This document shows positions 50,460 to 59,367 of a DNA stretch of 64,000 nucleotides, piece after piece. Each line of letters opens with the position of its first letter. Position 1 is the stretch's first letter. The DNA lies in the NCBI RefSeq assembly GCF_000381025.1, contig NZ_KB905818.1:124001-188000 (forward strand), read 5' to 3'. This DNA comes from Streptomyces sulphureus DSM 40104 (GTDB lineage: Bacteria; Actinomycetota; Actinomycetes; Streptomycetales; Streptomycetaceae). The notes below the pieces were generated by a model, which was given only the letters and a program-made list of their open reading frames with translations, had not been told where the DNA came from and searched no databases. Both the position numbers and the translations under genes were made by a program.

Positions 50460-52067
50460 TCATCCCTCCGTGGCGCCGCCGTTCGTGGGCGAGAGCCGTA
50501 CCACCGTGCCTTCCCCGTTCGCCGAGAGGAGCAGGGAGCCGTCGGGCGCCGCGGTGAGACCCGCGAAGAGGCGGGGGATGCCGGGCATGCCGTGGGCGAA
50601 GAGTGCGGGCTGCTCCGCAGGCGCGGTGCCGAGCGCCAACTCCTCGCTCTCGACGCGTCGTTCACCCGTCTCCAGGGAGATGCCGAGCAGTCGGCGCGCC
50701 TCCGCCTCCACGGTGAACACGCGCGCGCCGAGGACGGTGAGCCCCTGCGGGCCTTCGAGCCCCTCGGCGAGGGGGTGAGCGCCCTCCTCGTCGAGTCGCA
50801 GCACGGCGCCGAGCACGTCGTCGCTGACGTAGCAGCGTCCTTCCGCGTCGAAGGCCACGTCGACGGGGTGCCGCAGGTCTTCGGCGAGGACCGAGACCGC
50901 GTCGTCCTCGCCGAGGGAGACGACGCGGCCCGCGCCGCTCTCGGCCACCACGAGTGCGCCGTCCGGCGCGACGGCGACGCCCGTCGGCTGCCGCAGCCCG
51001 CTCGCGCGGACGCGGGTGGTCCCGTCCCTGGGGTCGTACGTCTCGACGCTGCCGTACTGCGAGGTGAGGTGGAGCAGCTCGCCGTCGGCGACGATGCCGT
51101 GCGCGAACGGCTTCAGGCGGCGGGTGACCACGTCGGTCGTGCCGGGGGCCGCGCGGTCGGCGGGCTCCGCGAGGCGGTAGTGGTCCGCCGCGTACACCGT
51201 GCCCCGCAGGTCGATCGTGACGCCGTAGGGGCCGCTGAGGCCGCGGGGCAGCACCTCCCGGGTGCGCCCGTCGGGGTGCATCTCGGTGACGCCTCCGCTG
51301 GCGAAGCTGGAGACGAACATGCGGTTCTCCGCGTCGAAGGCAGCGTTGTCGAGGCCGACGAGCCCGCTGCTGATGAGGGAACGCGAGCCCGTGCCGTGCA
51401 GGTCGATGCGGGTGACGAGGCCCGACTCGCCCCGGGAGAGGACGAGCAGGACGCCGCCTTGGTCGAAGCGGACGGCGACGGGCTCGTGGACGCCGCGTGC
51501 GACGACCTCGGAGGGCCCGCCGTCCGCCGGGACACGCCAGACCTCGCCCGTCATCATGTGCGGGTAGTAGAGGCAGCCGTCCGGGCCGATCTGCATCGCG
51601 TTGCCCATCGCCAGCCCCTCGGTGACCACCACGGGTTCGCGGCCGTCGGTGAAGAGTTCCAGCAGCCGGCCGTCCATCTTCATCTCGTTGACGAAGAGTC
51701 GGTTGCCCACGCAGGTGATGCCGTTGGGCACCTTCACCCGGTCCGAGACGAGGGTGTACGCGCCCTGCGGGGAGCGGCGCCACACGCGTCCGGGGACGAG
51801 GTCGGCGATGTACATCGAACCGTCGGCGCCGAAGGCGAGGTCGTCGGGCGACTGGACGGGGTCGCCCGGGCCCACGACGACCTCGACGTCGCCGCTGCCC
51901 GTGTCGAGTGCGCTGATCCGGCCGGAGAGGAACTGCGCGACGTACAGCCTGCCGTCGGGGCCGAAGGCCACGCCGTTGGAACCCCACAGCGGGGTCGGCG
52001 GATTGAGCCTGCTCGCCTCCCAACCTCCTTGCGGGGAGGAGCCGTTCGCGGCGTACTCACTGGGCAT
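50460..52067 (-). CDS. SMP-30/NHL-type beta-propeller protein
   Basis: 535 residues built from repeated propeller blades, about two six-bladed propellers in tandem: VAFGPDGRLYVAQFLSGRIS, LAFGADGSMYIADLVPGRVW, GITCVGNRLFVNEMK, GPYGVTIDLRGTVYAADHYR, PTGVAVAPDGALVVAESGAGRVV, VDVAFDAEGRCYVSDDVLGAV, GLTAAPDGSLLLSANGEG. Relatives include streptogramin lyases and lactonases. No signal peptide. It starts inside the end of the monooxygenase gene (11-base overlap), so it probably acts on the oxygenase product; a lactonase step after a Baeyer-Villiger oxidation is an attractive inference. Confidence 0.8.
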   Translation of the reverse strand: MPSEYAANGSSPQGGWEASRLNPPTPLWGSNGVAFGPDGRLYVAQFLSGRISALDTGSGDVEVVVGPGDPVQSPDDLAFGADGSMYIADLVPGRVWRRSPQGAYTLVSDRVKVPNGITCVGNRLFVNEMKMDGRLLELFTDGREPVVVTEGLAMGNAMQIGPDGCLYYPHMMTGEVWRVPADGGPSEVVARGVHEPVAVRFDQGGVLLVLSRGESGLVTRIDLHGTGSRSLISSGLVGLDNAAFDAENRMFVSSFASGGVTEMHPDGRTREVLPRGLSGPYGVTIDLRGTVYAADHYRLAEPADRAAPGTTDVVTRRLKPFAHGIVADGELLHLTSQYGSVETYDPRDGTTRVRASGLRQPTGVAVAPDGALVVAESGAGRVVSLGEDDAVSVLAEDLRHPVDVAFDAEGRCYVSDDVLGAVLRLDEEGAHPLAEGLEGPQGLTVLGARVFTVEAEARRLLGISLETGERRVESEELALGTAPAEQPALFAHGMPGIPRLFAGLTAAPDGSLLLSANGEGTVVRLSPTNGGATEG

Positions 52068-53907
52068 CGGCGCTCTCCTTCCAGCCGCGCCCGTCGGCCG
52101 CCTCGACGAGTACCTCGTCGAGACCGCCCCAGGTGCGCCACTGCCGCAGCAGCGCGTGGAAGGCGACGGGACCGTCGCCGAAGGACTCGCTGCGCTGCCT
52201 CGGCCTTCCCTCGTTGTTGTAGTAGCCGGGGGTGCACTCGGCGTGGAACTTGTACAGGTCGGCGGCCTTCTCGCGGATCGTCGCGAGCCACTCCGCCTCG
52301 GCCTCGCGCGAGGGCTCCACGCGCAGTGCCCCGCTCCGCCGTGCCGCCGCGACGACCTCGGCGACGTGGGACGCCTGCTCGTCGAGGACGTGCACGAAGT
52401 TGACGGAGCTGGCGTTCTGGAGCGGGCCGAGCTGGAAGAGGTTGGGGAAGCCGTGCGAGTAGAAGCCGTGCAGGGTGCGCGGCCCCTCCCGCCACGCCTC
52501 GCCCAGGGGCAGACCGTTCCTGCCGTGGACGGGGAGGCGGCCCGAGGTGATCCCCGAGACGCCGACCTCGAACCCGGTGCTGAAGATGATGCAGTCGACC
52601 TCGTACTCCCTCCCGCCCACCACGACGCCGGTCTCAGTGAGGCGCTCGACGCCGTGCGTGTCCGCGGTGTCGACGAGGGTGACGTTGGGGCGGTTGAACG
52701 TCTGGAGGTAGTGGTCGCTGAAGGTCGGCCGCTTGCACATGTAGCGGTACCAGGGCTTGAGGAGCTCGGCCGTCTCCGGGTCCGCGACGAGTGCGTCGAC
52801 GCGGCTGCGGATCTCGTTCATCTTGTGGAAGTCGGCGACCTCCAGGGCGCGTTCGCGCTCCTCCGGGGCGACGTCCCGGTAGCCGTCGCTCGGCAGGAGA
52901 CTCTGGTGGAGGCGGGCGCTGCTCGTCCAACTGTCGGCGACGAGGTCCTCCTCGACAGCACCGCCGGCGACGAGGGTGAGGAAGTTCTCCCTGCGCTCCC
53001 GCTGCCAGCCGGGGGCGAGCGAAGACGCCCACGCGGGATCGGTGGGCCGGTTGGCGCGTACGTCCACGGTGGAGGGCGTGCGCTGGAAGACGAACAACTC
53101 GGCGGCGTCGGCGCCGAGATGGGGGACGACCTGGATCGCCGTCGCGCCGGTGCCGATGAGCGCGACGCGCTTGTCGGCGAGCTTGTGCAGGTTCCCGTCG
53201 GCGTCGCCGCCCGTGTACGCGTAGTCCCAGCGACTGGTGTGGAAGGTGTGGCCCTTGAACGTCTCGATGCCGGGGATGCCGGGGAGCTTCGCCTGGCTGA
53301 GGGTGCCGCTCGCCGTGACGACGTACCGCGCGCGCATCCGGTCGCCGCGGTCGGTGGTGACGATCCACTCCGACTCGGCGTCGTCCCAGCGGAGTTCGGT
53401 GACGCGGGTCTGGAAGCAGGCGTCGCGGTAGAGGTCGAAGGTGCGCCCGATCGCCTGCGCGTGCTGCCTGATCTCCTCGCCCGGCGCGTACTTCCACTGC
53501 GGGACGTAGCCGACCTCTTCGAGGAGCGGCATGTAGATGTAGGACTCGATGTCGCAGTGGATGCCGGGGTACCGGTTCCAGTACCAGGTGCCGCCGAAGT
53601 CGCCGCCCTCCTCCAGCACGCGGATCGACTCGACCCCGGCCTGACGCAGCCGCGCCCCCGCGAGCAGCCCGCCGAACCCGCCGCCGACGATGGCGGCCTC
53701 GACGCGGTCCTCCAACGGCTCGCGGGTGAACTCCGGGTCCGCGTAGGGGTCGGCGGCGTAGTAGCCGAACTCTCCCTCGGCGCGCTGGTACTGCTGGTTT
53801 CCCTCCGGGCGGACCCGGCGGTCCCGCTCGGCGCGGTAGCGGGCGCGCAGCACCGACAACTCTTCCTCGCTGACGGGGGGTTCGGCGGGGGGAGTGGATG
53901 CGGACAT
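52057..53907 (-). CDS. Type I Baeyer-Villiger / flavin-containing monooxygenase
   Basis: 616 residues. The FAD motif is AIVGGGFGGLLAGARLRQAG (about residue 72), the BVMO fingerprint is FKGHTFHTSRWD (FxGxxxHxxxW), and the NADP motif is VALIGTGATAIQVVP. An additional N-terminal segment (residues 1-65, RPEGNQQYQRAEGEF) matches the longer cyclopentadecanone/phenylacetone-type group. It inserts oxygen into ketones to make esters or lactones using NADPH and O2. ATG 53907 has GAGGA upstream. Divergent from the diiron oxygenase gene; the two palindromes at 54246 and 54404 lie between. Confidence 0.9.
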   Translation of the reverse strand: MSASTPPAEPPVSEEELSVLRARYRAERDRRVRPEGNQQYQRAEGEFGYYAADPYADPEFTREPLEDRVEAAIVGGGFGGLLAGARLRQAGVESIRVLEEGGDFGGTWYWNRYPGIHCDIESYIYMPLLEEVGYVPQWKYAPGEEIRQHAQAIGRTFDLYRDACFQTRVTELRWDDAESEWIVTTDRGDRMRARYVVTASGTLSQAKLPGIPGIETFKGHTFHTSRWDYAYTGGDADGNLHKLADKRVALIGTGATAIQVVPHLGADAAELFVFQRTPSTVDVRANRPTDPAWASSLAPGWQRERRENFLTLVAGGAVEEDLVADSWTSSARLHQSLLPSDGYRDVAPEERERALEVADFHKMNEIRSRVDALVADPETAELLKPWYRYMCKRPTFSDHYLQTFNRPNVTLVDTADTHGVERLTETGVVVGGREYEVDCIIFSTGFEVGVSGITSGRLPVHGRNGLPLGEAWREGPRTLHGFYSHGFPNLFQLGPLQNASSVNFVHVLDEQASHVAEVVAAARRSGALRVEPSREAEAEWLATIREKAADLYKFHAECTPGYYNNEGRPRQRSESFGDGPVAFHALLRQWRTWGGLDEVLVEAADGRGWKESADAQ

Positions 53908-54245
53908 CGACGTCCTCTTTCTCTCGGTGGGCGTTGCTGCGTGGACGGTGTGCACGGCGGAGCGCGAGGGCCCTGCGGGGCGCTCGCGGAGTCGGGGCGG
54001 CCGGGACTCCGGGCGTCTACGGAGGGTTTCGGAACGCGCGGTTCAGGCGCGGTGCTCGCGGCCGGACCGAGCGCGGCCCGGGCCCGTGGCCAGCACCGCG
54101 CGCATGCGTGCGAGGCGGCGTCCCTGCGTCCGGGCGGACCCGGGAGCGGCGGGCCGTCGGTGGCGGACGTGGGCGTCCATGCAGCGGGTCTCTCCTCCGG
54201 CCGTGCGGCGCGTGCTCTGCCGAAGTCAACCGGAGCACCGTCCCG

Positions 54246-54265
54246 TAAGTCAAACAACTGACTTA
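54246..54265. promoter_or_regulatory. Palindromic operator 1 between divergent oxygenase genes
   Basis: TAAGTCA - aacaac - TGACTTA, perfect 7-bp arms. It is about 340 bases upstream of the monooxygenase start and 290 before the diiron oxygenase. The surrounding 53908-54556 contains no gene I can support. Confidence 0.55.
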
Positions 54266-54403
54266 AAACTGCGGTGGGCAGTGGGACCTGCCCGTTTCCA
54301 ACTCGGGTGTTCCTGGCCGGAGTTGTCGTCCGACGGGTGCGCGCGGTCGGCCGGGAAGGTGTGCGCGGAAATTCCGTACTGAGGGGTAGGCCCCGCGCAT
54401 CGG

Positions 54404-54428
54404 CTTGTTATACGGTCCGTCTAACAAG
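54404..54428. promoter_or_regulatory. Palindromic operator 2 (TetR-like) upstream of diiron oxygenase gene
   Basis: CTTGTTATACGG - T - CCGTCTAACAAG: 12-bp arms with one mismatch. The core ACGGTCCGT is common in TetR-family operators. It includes a TTATAC that could serve as a -10 element for the rightward gene. Confidence 0.65.
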
Positions 54429-54556
54429 GAGGGCAGCGGCCTCCGACCTCAGCGGGCGGCCACAGGGCGGCCGCCCGCCGCGCCCGTAAGCACCAGTGCT
54501 CGCAGACAGCAGCAACAGGCAGGGAAAATCCCTCAGTTGGACCGAGGAGCCGCACC

Positions 54557-55471
54557 ATGGCCAACACCACCGTGACGACGACGTCGCACCACGAGGCCGT
54601 CGAGGACGACGTCTCGCAGAAGCTGCTCGACTCCGCGGCGACGCTCGCCTACGACCCGGCCACCGAGGTCGACTGGGAGACCCCGCTCGACAAGGACTTC
54701 CACGGCGCGAGCCCCGAGTGGAGCTCCCTCTACGGCACGCGCTACTGGAAGGAGATGACCGAGGAGCAGCGCAAGGAGCTGACGCGGCAGGAGGCCGCCT
54801 CCGTCGCCTCGACCGGCATCTGGTTCGAGATGATCCTCCAGCAGATGCTGCTGCGCGACATCTACGCCAAGGACCCGACGAGCAGCGACTTCCAGTTCGC
54901 CCTCACCGAGATCGCCGACGAGTGCCGCCACTCCATCATGTTCGCGCGCGGTGCGGCGAAGCTCGGCGCCCCGCCGTACAAGCCGCCGCGCGCCGTCCTC
55001 GAACTCGGCCGCGCCTTCAAGACGATCGCCTTCGGTGAGGCCGCCTACGCGGCGATCCTCGTCGCCGAAGAGGTCCTCGACGTCATGCAGCGCGACTGGA
55101 TGCGCGACGAGCGGGTCGTCCCGTTCGTGCGGACGATCAACAACATCCACGTGGTCGAGGAGTCCCGGCACATGAAGTTCGCGCGGGAGCAGACGCGCCG
55201 GCGGCTCCGGAAGGCCGGGCCGACGCGCCGGCACCTCCAGGCGTTCGTCGTCGCCGTCGCCTCGTACTTCATCGTCACCAGCATGGTCAACAAGGACGTC
55301 TACGCCAACGCGGGGCTCGACGTGAAGCGGGCGCTGCGCGAGGCGAAGGCGAACCAGCACTACAAGTCGATGGTGCGCTCGAGCTGTTCGGGCCTGATGG
55401 AGTTCCTCTCCTCCTCGCGGCTGCTCACCAGGCCCGCCCTCGCGTTCTACAAGCGCGCCAACCTCATCTGA
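54557..55471 (+). CDS. AurF-like diiron oxygenase
   Basis: 304 residues, all-helical ferritin-like fold. Two ExxxxH-type iron motifs, EIADECRHSIMF and HVVEESRHMKFA, plus an upstream Glu in GIWFEMILQQMLLRDIY and a Glu in FGEAAYAAILVAEEVLD supply the carboxylate/His ligands typical of the AurF (p-aminobenzoate N-oxygenase) family. ATG 54557 has GAGGAG upstream. The FprB-type reductase 105 bases downstream is a natural electron donor; AurF-like and fprB genes are also neighbours in Mycobacterium (Rv0885-Rv0886, from memory). The substrate is unknown. Confidence 0.85.
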   Translation: MANTTVTTTSHHEAVEDDVSQKLLDSAATLAYDPATEVDWETPLDKDFHGASPEWSSLYGTRYWKEMTEEQRKELTRQEAASVASTGIWFEMILQQMLLRDIYAKDPTSSDFQFALTEIADECRHSIMFARGAAKLGAPPYKPPRAVLELGRAFKTIAFGEAAYAAILVAEEVLDVMQRDWMRDERVVPFVRTINNIHVVEESRHMKFAREQTRRRLRKAGPTRRHLQAFVVAVASYFIVTSMVNKDVYANAGLDVKRALREAKANQHYKSMVRSSCSGLMEFLSSSRLLTRPALAFYKRANLI

Positions 55472-55496
55472 GCGACCAGTACCGACCGCGCAGGGC

Positions 55497-55558
55497 CTAG
55501 GGGGTGTCGTCAATCCCCGCCTGCGGTGCGACGACGCGGATTCGACGACACCCCCTAG
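55497..55558. repeat. 62-bp imperfect hairpin between oxygenase and reductase genes
   Basis: Outer arms CTAGGGGGTGTCGTC and GACGACACCCCCTAG (15 bp, perfect), then AATCC/GGATT pairs with a one-base bulge, and a 21-base loop. It could be an attenuator, a partial terminator or a small non-autonomous mobile element ending in CTAG. Confidence 0.7.
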
Positions 55559-55576
55559 CCGAACAGAGCTGACCAC

Positions 55577-57223
55577 ATGAGCTACGCCATCACCCAGACC
55601 TGCTGCAACGACGCGACCTGCGTGTCGGTCTGCCCCGTCAACTGCATCCATCCGACGCCGGAGGAGCGGCAGTTCGGCAGCACGGAGATGCTCCACATCG
55701 ACCCGAAGACCTGCATCGACTGCGGCGCCTGTGCGGACGCCTGCCCCGTCGACGCGATCTTCCCGGTGGAGAGCCTCTCCGCGGGCCTGCGCGAGTACGC
55801 GGCGCTCAACGCCGAGTACTACGAGGAGAACCCCGCGCCCGCCCCCGAGGGGCCCAACTTCCATACGTGGAACGCCCCTTCGTTCCCGCGGAGCCTGCCC
55901 TCCGACTTCGGCCCGCTGCGGGTCGCCGTCGTCGGCACGGGTCCGGCCGGGATGTACGCGGCACAGGACCTGCTGCTCCACACCAACTCCGAGGTGACCC
56001 TCGTCGACCGGCTCCCGGTGGCGGGCGGCCTCATGCGGTACGGCGTCGCGCCCGACCACCCCGACACCAAGAAGGCGGCCGAGACCTTCGCACGCTTCCA
56101 CGACCACCCCAGGGTGCGGATGCACCTCGGCCTCTCGATCGGCACGGACGTCACGGCGGAGGAGCTCGCCGCCCACCACGACGCGGTGGTCTACGCGGTC
56201 GGCGCCTCCGCCGACCGCCAACTCGGCATCGCGGGCGAGGAGTTGCCCGGCAGCATCTCCGCCACGAGATTCGTCGCCTGGTACAACGCGCACCCCGACG
56301 TCCCGCCCGACGCGGTGGACCTCTCGGCAGAGCGCGTCGTGGTCGTCGGCAACGGCAACGTCGCACTCGACGCCGCCCGCATCCTCCTCGCCGACCCGGA
56401 GGCGCTCGCCCGCACCGACATAGCCGACCATGCGCTGGAAGCGCTGCGCGCGGCCAACGTCCGCGAGGTCGTGCTGCTCGCCCGTCGCGGCCCTGAGCAC
56501 GCGGCCTGCACCAAAACGGAGTTGCTCGCCCTCAAGCACCTGCCAGGCGTCGACCTCCTCGTCGACGACCACGACGAGCGGATCGCCGCAGCGATCGACG
56601 GGGCCGGCGCGAAGGAGAAGGCGGCCGTCCTCCAGGGCGTCCCCCGCGCGCCCGTCGCGTGGGAGAGCGACCCCCGGCCCGGCCGACGCATCGTCTTCCG
56701 CTTCCACAGCGAGCCCCGCGAGGTGCTCGGGGGACGCAGCGTCTCCTCGGTGTGCACCTCCGGTGCCGCGGGCGAGCAGGAGATCTCCGCGGGCATGCTG
56801 CTCCGCTCCATCGGCTACCGCGGACTCCCGCTCGACGGGCTGCCGTTCGACGAGACGACCGGTACCGTCCCGCACGAGGCGGGCCGCGTCACAGGACGTC
56901 CCGGCACCTACGTCGTCGGCTGGATCAAGCGCGGCCCCTCCGGCGGCATCGGCGCCAACCGCACCTGCGCGGAGGAGACCGTGAGCACCCTCCTCGCCGA
57001 CGCGGTGGCCGGCTCGCTCCCCGAACCCTCCGCCTCCGCCAGGGCGTTCCAGCGCCTCGCCAGATCCCGCAACCGCAGGATCGTCGACGCCCGCGGCCTC
57101 GCCGCGATCGAACGCACCGAGGCCGCCCGCGGCCTCCGCGACGGGCGGCCGCGGGTGAAGCTGGCTACGGTGCCTGAGCTCGTGGCGGCGGCGCGGGGTG
57201 GGCGGTGGAGGGGGGCGAAGTAG
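55577..57223 (+). CDS. fprB: Ferredoxin fused to ferredoxin-NADP reductase (FprB type)
   Basis: 548 residues. Residues 1-65 form a 7Fe/8Fe ferredoxin (CCNDATCVSVCPVNCIHP and CIDCGACADACPVDAIFP); from about residue 115 an adrenodoxin-reductase-type flavoprotein follows, with FAD motif VAVVGTGPAGMYAAQDLL, DRLPVAGGLMRYGVAPDHP, NADP motif VVVVGNGNVALDAARIL and the closing GTYVVGWIKRGPSGGIGANR. It passes electrons from NADPH through FAD to the iron-sulfur domain. Next to the AurF-like gene it likely reduces the diiron centre. ATG 55577 lies 18 bases after the 62-bp hairpin; no strong ribosome site is visible. Confidence 0.92.
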   Translation: MSYAITQTCCNDATCVSVCPVNCIHPTPEERQFGSTEMLHIDPKTCIDCGACADACPVDAIFPVESLSAGLREYAALNAEYYEENPAPAPEGPNFHTWNAPSFPRSLPSDFGPLRVAVVGTGPAGMYAAQDLLLHTNSEVTLVDRLPVAGGLMRYGVAPDHPDTKKAAETFARFHDHPRVRMHLGLSIGTDVTAEELAAHHDAVVYAVGASADRQLGIAGEELPGSISATRFVAWYNAHPDVPPDAVDLSAERVVVVGNGNVALDAARILLADPEALARTDIADHALEALRAANVREVVLLARRGPEHAACTKTELLALKHLPGVDLLVDDHDERIAAAIDGAGAKEKAAVLQGVPRAPVAWESDPRPGRRIVFRFHSEPREVLGGRSVSSVCTSGAAGEQEISAGMLLRSIGYRGLPLDGLPFDETTGTVPHEAGRVTGRPGTYVVGWIKRGPSGGIGANRTCAEETVSTLLADAVAGSLPEPSASARAFQRLARSRNRRIVDARGLAAIERTEAARGLRDGRPRVKLATVPELVAAARGGRWRGAK

Positions 57224-57841
57224 CCCTCGCGGTTTCCCGCGGGGCCTCGTCGTCCGTGCCGATCGCCGTGGGCCGCTGCCGGGTCACGCCTCGACGGCCG
57301 CCACGGCTGCGGCGGTTGACCTCCGTAAGCCGCGCGCCGAGTATCTCCGGCGTCGTCAGGGCGCGGAGCTGCTCCGGGACGGCGTCCCCTTCGCGGCCCC
57401 GGCGAGCGGGTGCACTTGCGCCTGAGAACCCGCGTGTCCCATGACGACGCCGACGCGCTCGCACAGCACGTCGTGGACCACCTGGCCGACGCGCGGCTCG
57501 TCACCGTACGGTGCCTCCGCGCGGACGCCTGCCGGTTGCGCTGCGGCCGGGGTTGGGAGTGCGGAGCCGTGGTGCGCGAGGAACGGGGCGGTGACGGCGC
57601 GGGATGGGGAGCACGAGGCATTCCGGGGGTGCACTCGGTACGGCTCCGCTGCGACGGTATGCGGCGAACCGCGCCCGTGACGCGGCTGATGCGGGAGGTA
57701 CCGGATGAGCACGGGCGCGCACCACGACCGCGCTCCGACAGCTCTTACACGTCAGGTGGGCGGTCAGCGCAAGGGGCCGGTCGAGCAGGGCCGGGGACGT
57801 CGTGCCGCTTGGCCGAAACCCGCGCCGGAGTAGCCTCCGCC
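57224..57841. other. Convergent intergenic region without supported gene
   Basis: About 620 bases between the convergent reductase and G6PD genes. A plus-strand frame near 57410 has a somewhat protein-like stretch (SHDDADALAQHVVDHLADAR) but no start context, ribosome site or family match, and it soon becomes low complexity. It may be a gene remnant; I do not call it. Confidence 0.4.
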
Positions 57842-59269
57842 TCACCCGTCCTGCACGGCCCAGCCCCGCCTCCCCGGCAGCTCCAGCGCCGGGGCAGGAC
57901 CCCACGACCCCGGCGCGTACGGGAGCGGCTGGGGTCGGTCGGCGAGGAAGGGGTCGACGGTCGCCCAGATGCGTTCGATCTCGGGCGCGTCGGTGAAGAG
58001 CGTCTGATCGCCGTTGATCGCGTCGAGGAGGAGTTTCTCGTAGGCCTCCAGCGGGGTTCCGGCCGGTCCGTCGTCGAGGGTGAGGCGCAACGCCGCGTCG
58101 CCGACGCTCAGTTGGGGTCCCGGCTCCTTTGCACGGAGCCGGAGGGTGACGCAGGGCGCGTCGGTGAGCTCGAAGGCGGCCTCGTCGGGCCGGACGGTCT
58201 GACCGGCCGCGTTGCCGAAGAGGGAGAGCGGGGGCTTCTTGAAGCCGACCGTGACCGTGCGGCGGGTGGCCGCGAGGCGCTTGCCCGTCCGCAGGAAGAA
58301 GGGGACGCCCTGCCACCGCCAGTTGTCGATCCACACCCGGAGGGCGGCGAAGGTCTCCACCTCGGAGTCGTCGGCGACGCCCTCCTCCTCGCGGTAGCCC
58401 TCGTACTGCCCGAGAACGACGTCGTCGGGTGCGAGCTGCCGCATGGAGCGGTACACCTTCAGCTTCTCGGCCCGGAGCTCGGGCGCCGCGATCCGCACCG
58501 GCGGTTCCAGTGCGACGAAGCCGAGGATCTGGCAGAGGTGGGTGGGGACCATGTCGCGGAAGGTGCCCGTCGACTCCACGAAGGAGGACCTCCCCTCGAT
58601 GCCGATCTCCTCGGGGACGTCGATCTGCACGTACGCGATGTGGTCGCGGTTCCAGACGGGTTCGAAGAGGCCGTTGGCGAACCTCATCACGAGGAGGTTC
58701 TGCACCGCCTCCTTGCCGAGGAAGTGGTCGATGCGGAAGACGCGCTCCTCGGGGACGATCCGCTCGACCGCCGCGTCGAGCGAGCGCGACGACGCGAGGT
58801 CCCAACCGAACGGCTTCTCCAGGATCATCGCGGCGCCGTCGGCGAGGCCGGTCTCGCCGAGCATGCCGATCATCGGCTCCGCAGCGCCGGGCGGTACGGA
58901 GAGGTAGAGGAGCGTGCGGGCGTCCTCGCCGAGTTCGGCGCGTAGGCGCCCGGCGGTCTCCGCGAGCGCGGTGCCGTCCTCGGCGGAGGAGGCGACGAAG
59001 CCGACGTGTTCAGCGAAGCGCTCCCACGCCGCACCGTCGAGCCCGCCTTCGGAGTGCTCCCTGACCGCGTCCCGCAGTTGTCCCCTGAAGTCGTCGTCCG
59101 AGCCGGGGGAGTGGCGCCCCGTGCCGATGATCCGGAAGGCGCCCGGGAGCATCCCCGTGGCGAAGAGCCGGTAGAGCGCGGGGAAGAGTTTCCTCGCCGC
59201 CAGGTCTCCCGTGGCGCCGAAGATGACGAAGAGGAGCGGGACGGTCGGGGCGGGGGCTGGCGTGCTCAC
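57842..59269 (-). CDS. zwf: Glucose-6-phosphate 1-dehydrogenase
   Basis: 475 residues. NADP motif GATGDLAARKLFPALY near residue 18, EKPFG (about 157-161) and the catalytic RIDHFLGKEAVQNL with its His and Lys; GQYEGYREEEGV and LRTGKRL are also family landmarks. It catalyses glucose-6-phosphate to 6-phosphogluconolactone, making NADPH. The GTG at 59269 is the start. It is not beside transketolase, opcA or pgl genes, so it is probably an extra copy in accessory DNA, perhaps serving the NADPH-dependent oxygenases next door. Confidence 0.93.
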   Translation of the reverse strand: MSTPAPAPTVPLLFVIFGATGDLAARKLFPALYRLFATGMLPGAFRIIGTGRHSPGSDDDFRGQLRDAVREHSEGGLDGAAWERFAEHVGFVASSAEDGTALAETAGRLRAELGEDARTLLYLSVPPGAAEPMIGMLGETGLADGAAMILEKPFGWDLASSRSLDAAVERIVPEERVFRIDHFLGKEAVQNLLVMRFANGLFEPVWNRDHIAYVQIDVPEEIGIEGRSSFVESTGTFRDMVPTHLCQILGFVALEPPVRIAAPELRAEKLKVYRSMRQLAPDDVVLGQYEGYREEEGVADDSEVETFAALRVWIDNWRWQGVPFFLRTGKRLAATRRTVTVGFKKPPLSLFGNAAGQTVRPDEAAFELTDAPCVTLRLRAKEPGPQLSVGDAALRLTLDDGPAGTPLEAYEKLLLDAINGDQTLFTDAPEIERIWATVDPFLADRPQPLPYAPGSWGPAPALELPGRRGWAVQDG

Positions 59270-59367
59270 GGGCTCTCACTCTCGTTGCGTCGGCGATGCG
59301 GTGGAGATTCTGCCCTAATCGCCCCTTGTGCCCGTTTGTGCCGGCGTGCCCTGTGCCGCGTCCCGTC

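Noticed and set aside
50154-54261. Long plus-strand frames opposite the propeller and monooxygenase genes
   Set aside because: They are antisense shadows of two well-defined proteins and show low-complexity composition.
57410-57580. Plus-strand frame with a protein-like stretch (SHDDADALAQHVVDHLADAR)
   Set aside because: No start context, no family match, and the frame becomes low complexity within 60 codons; at best a remnant.
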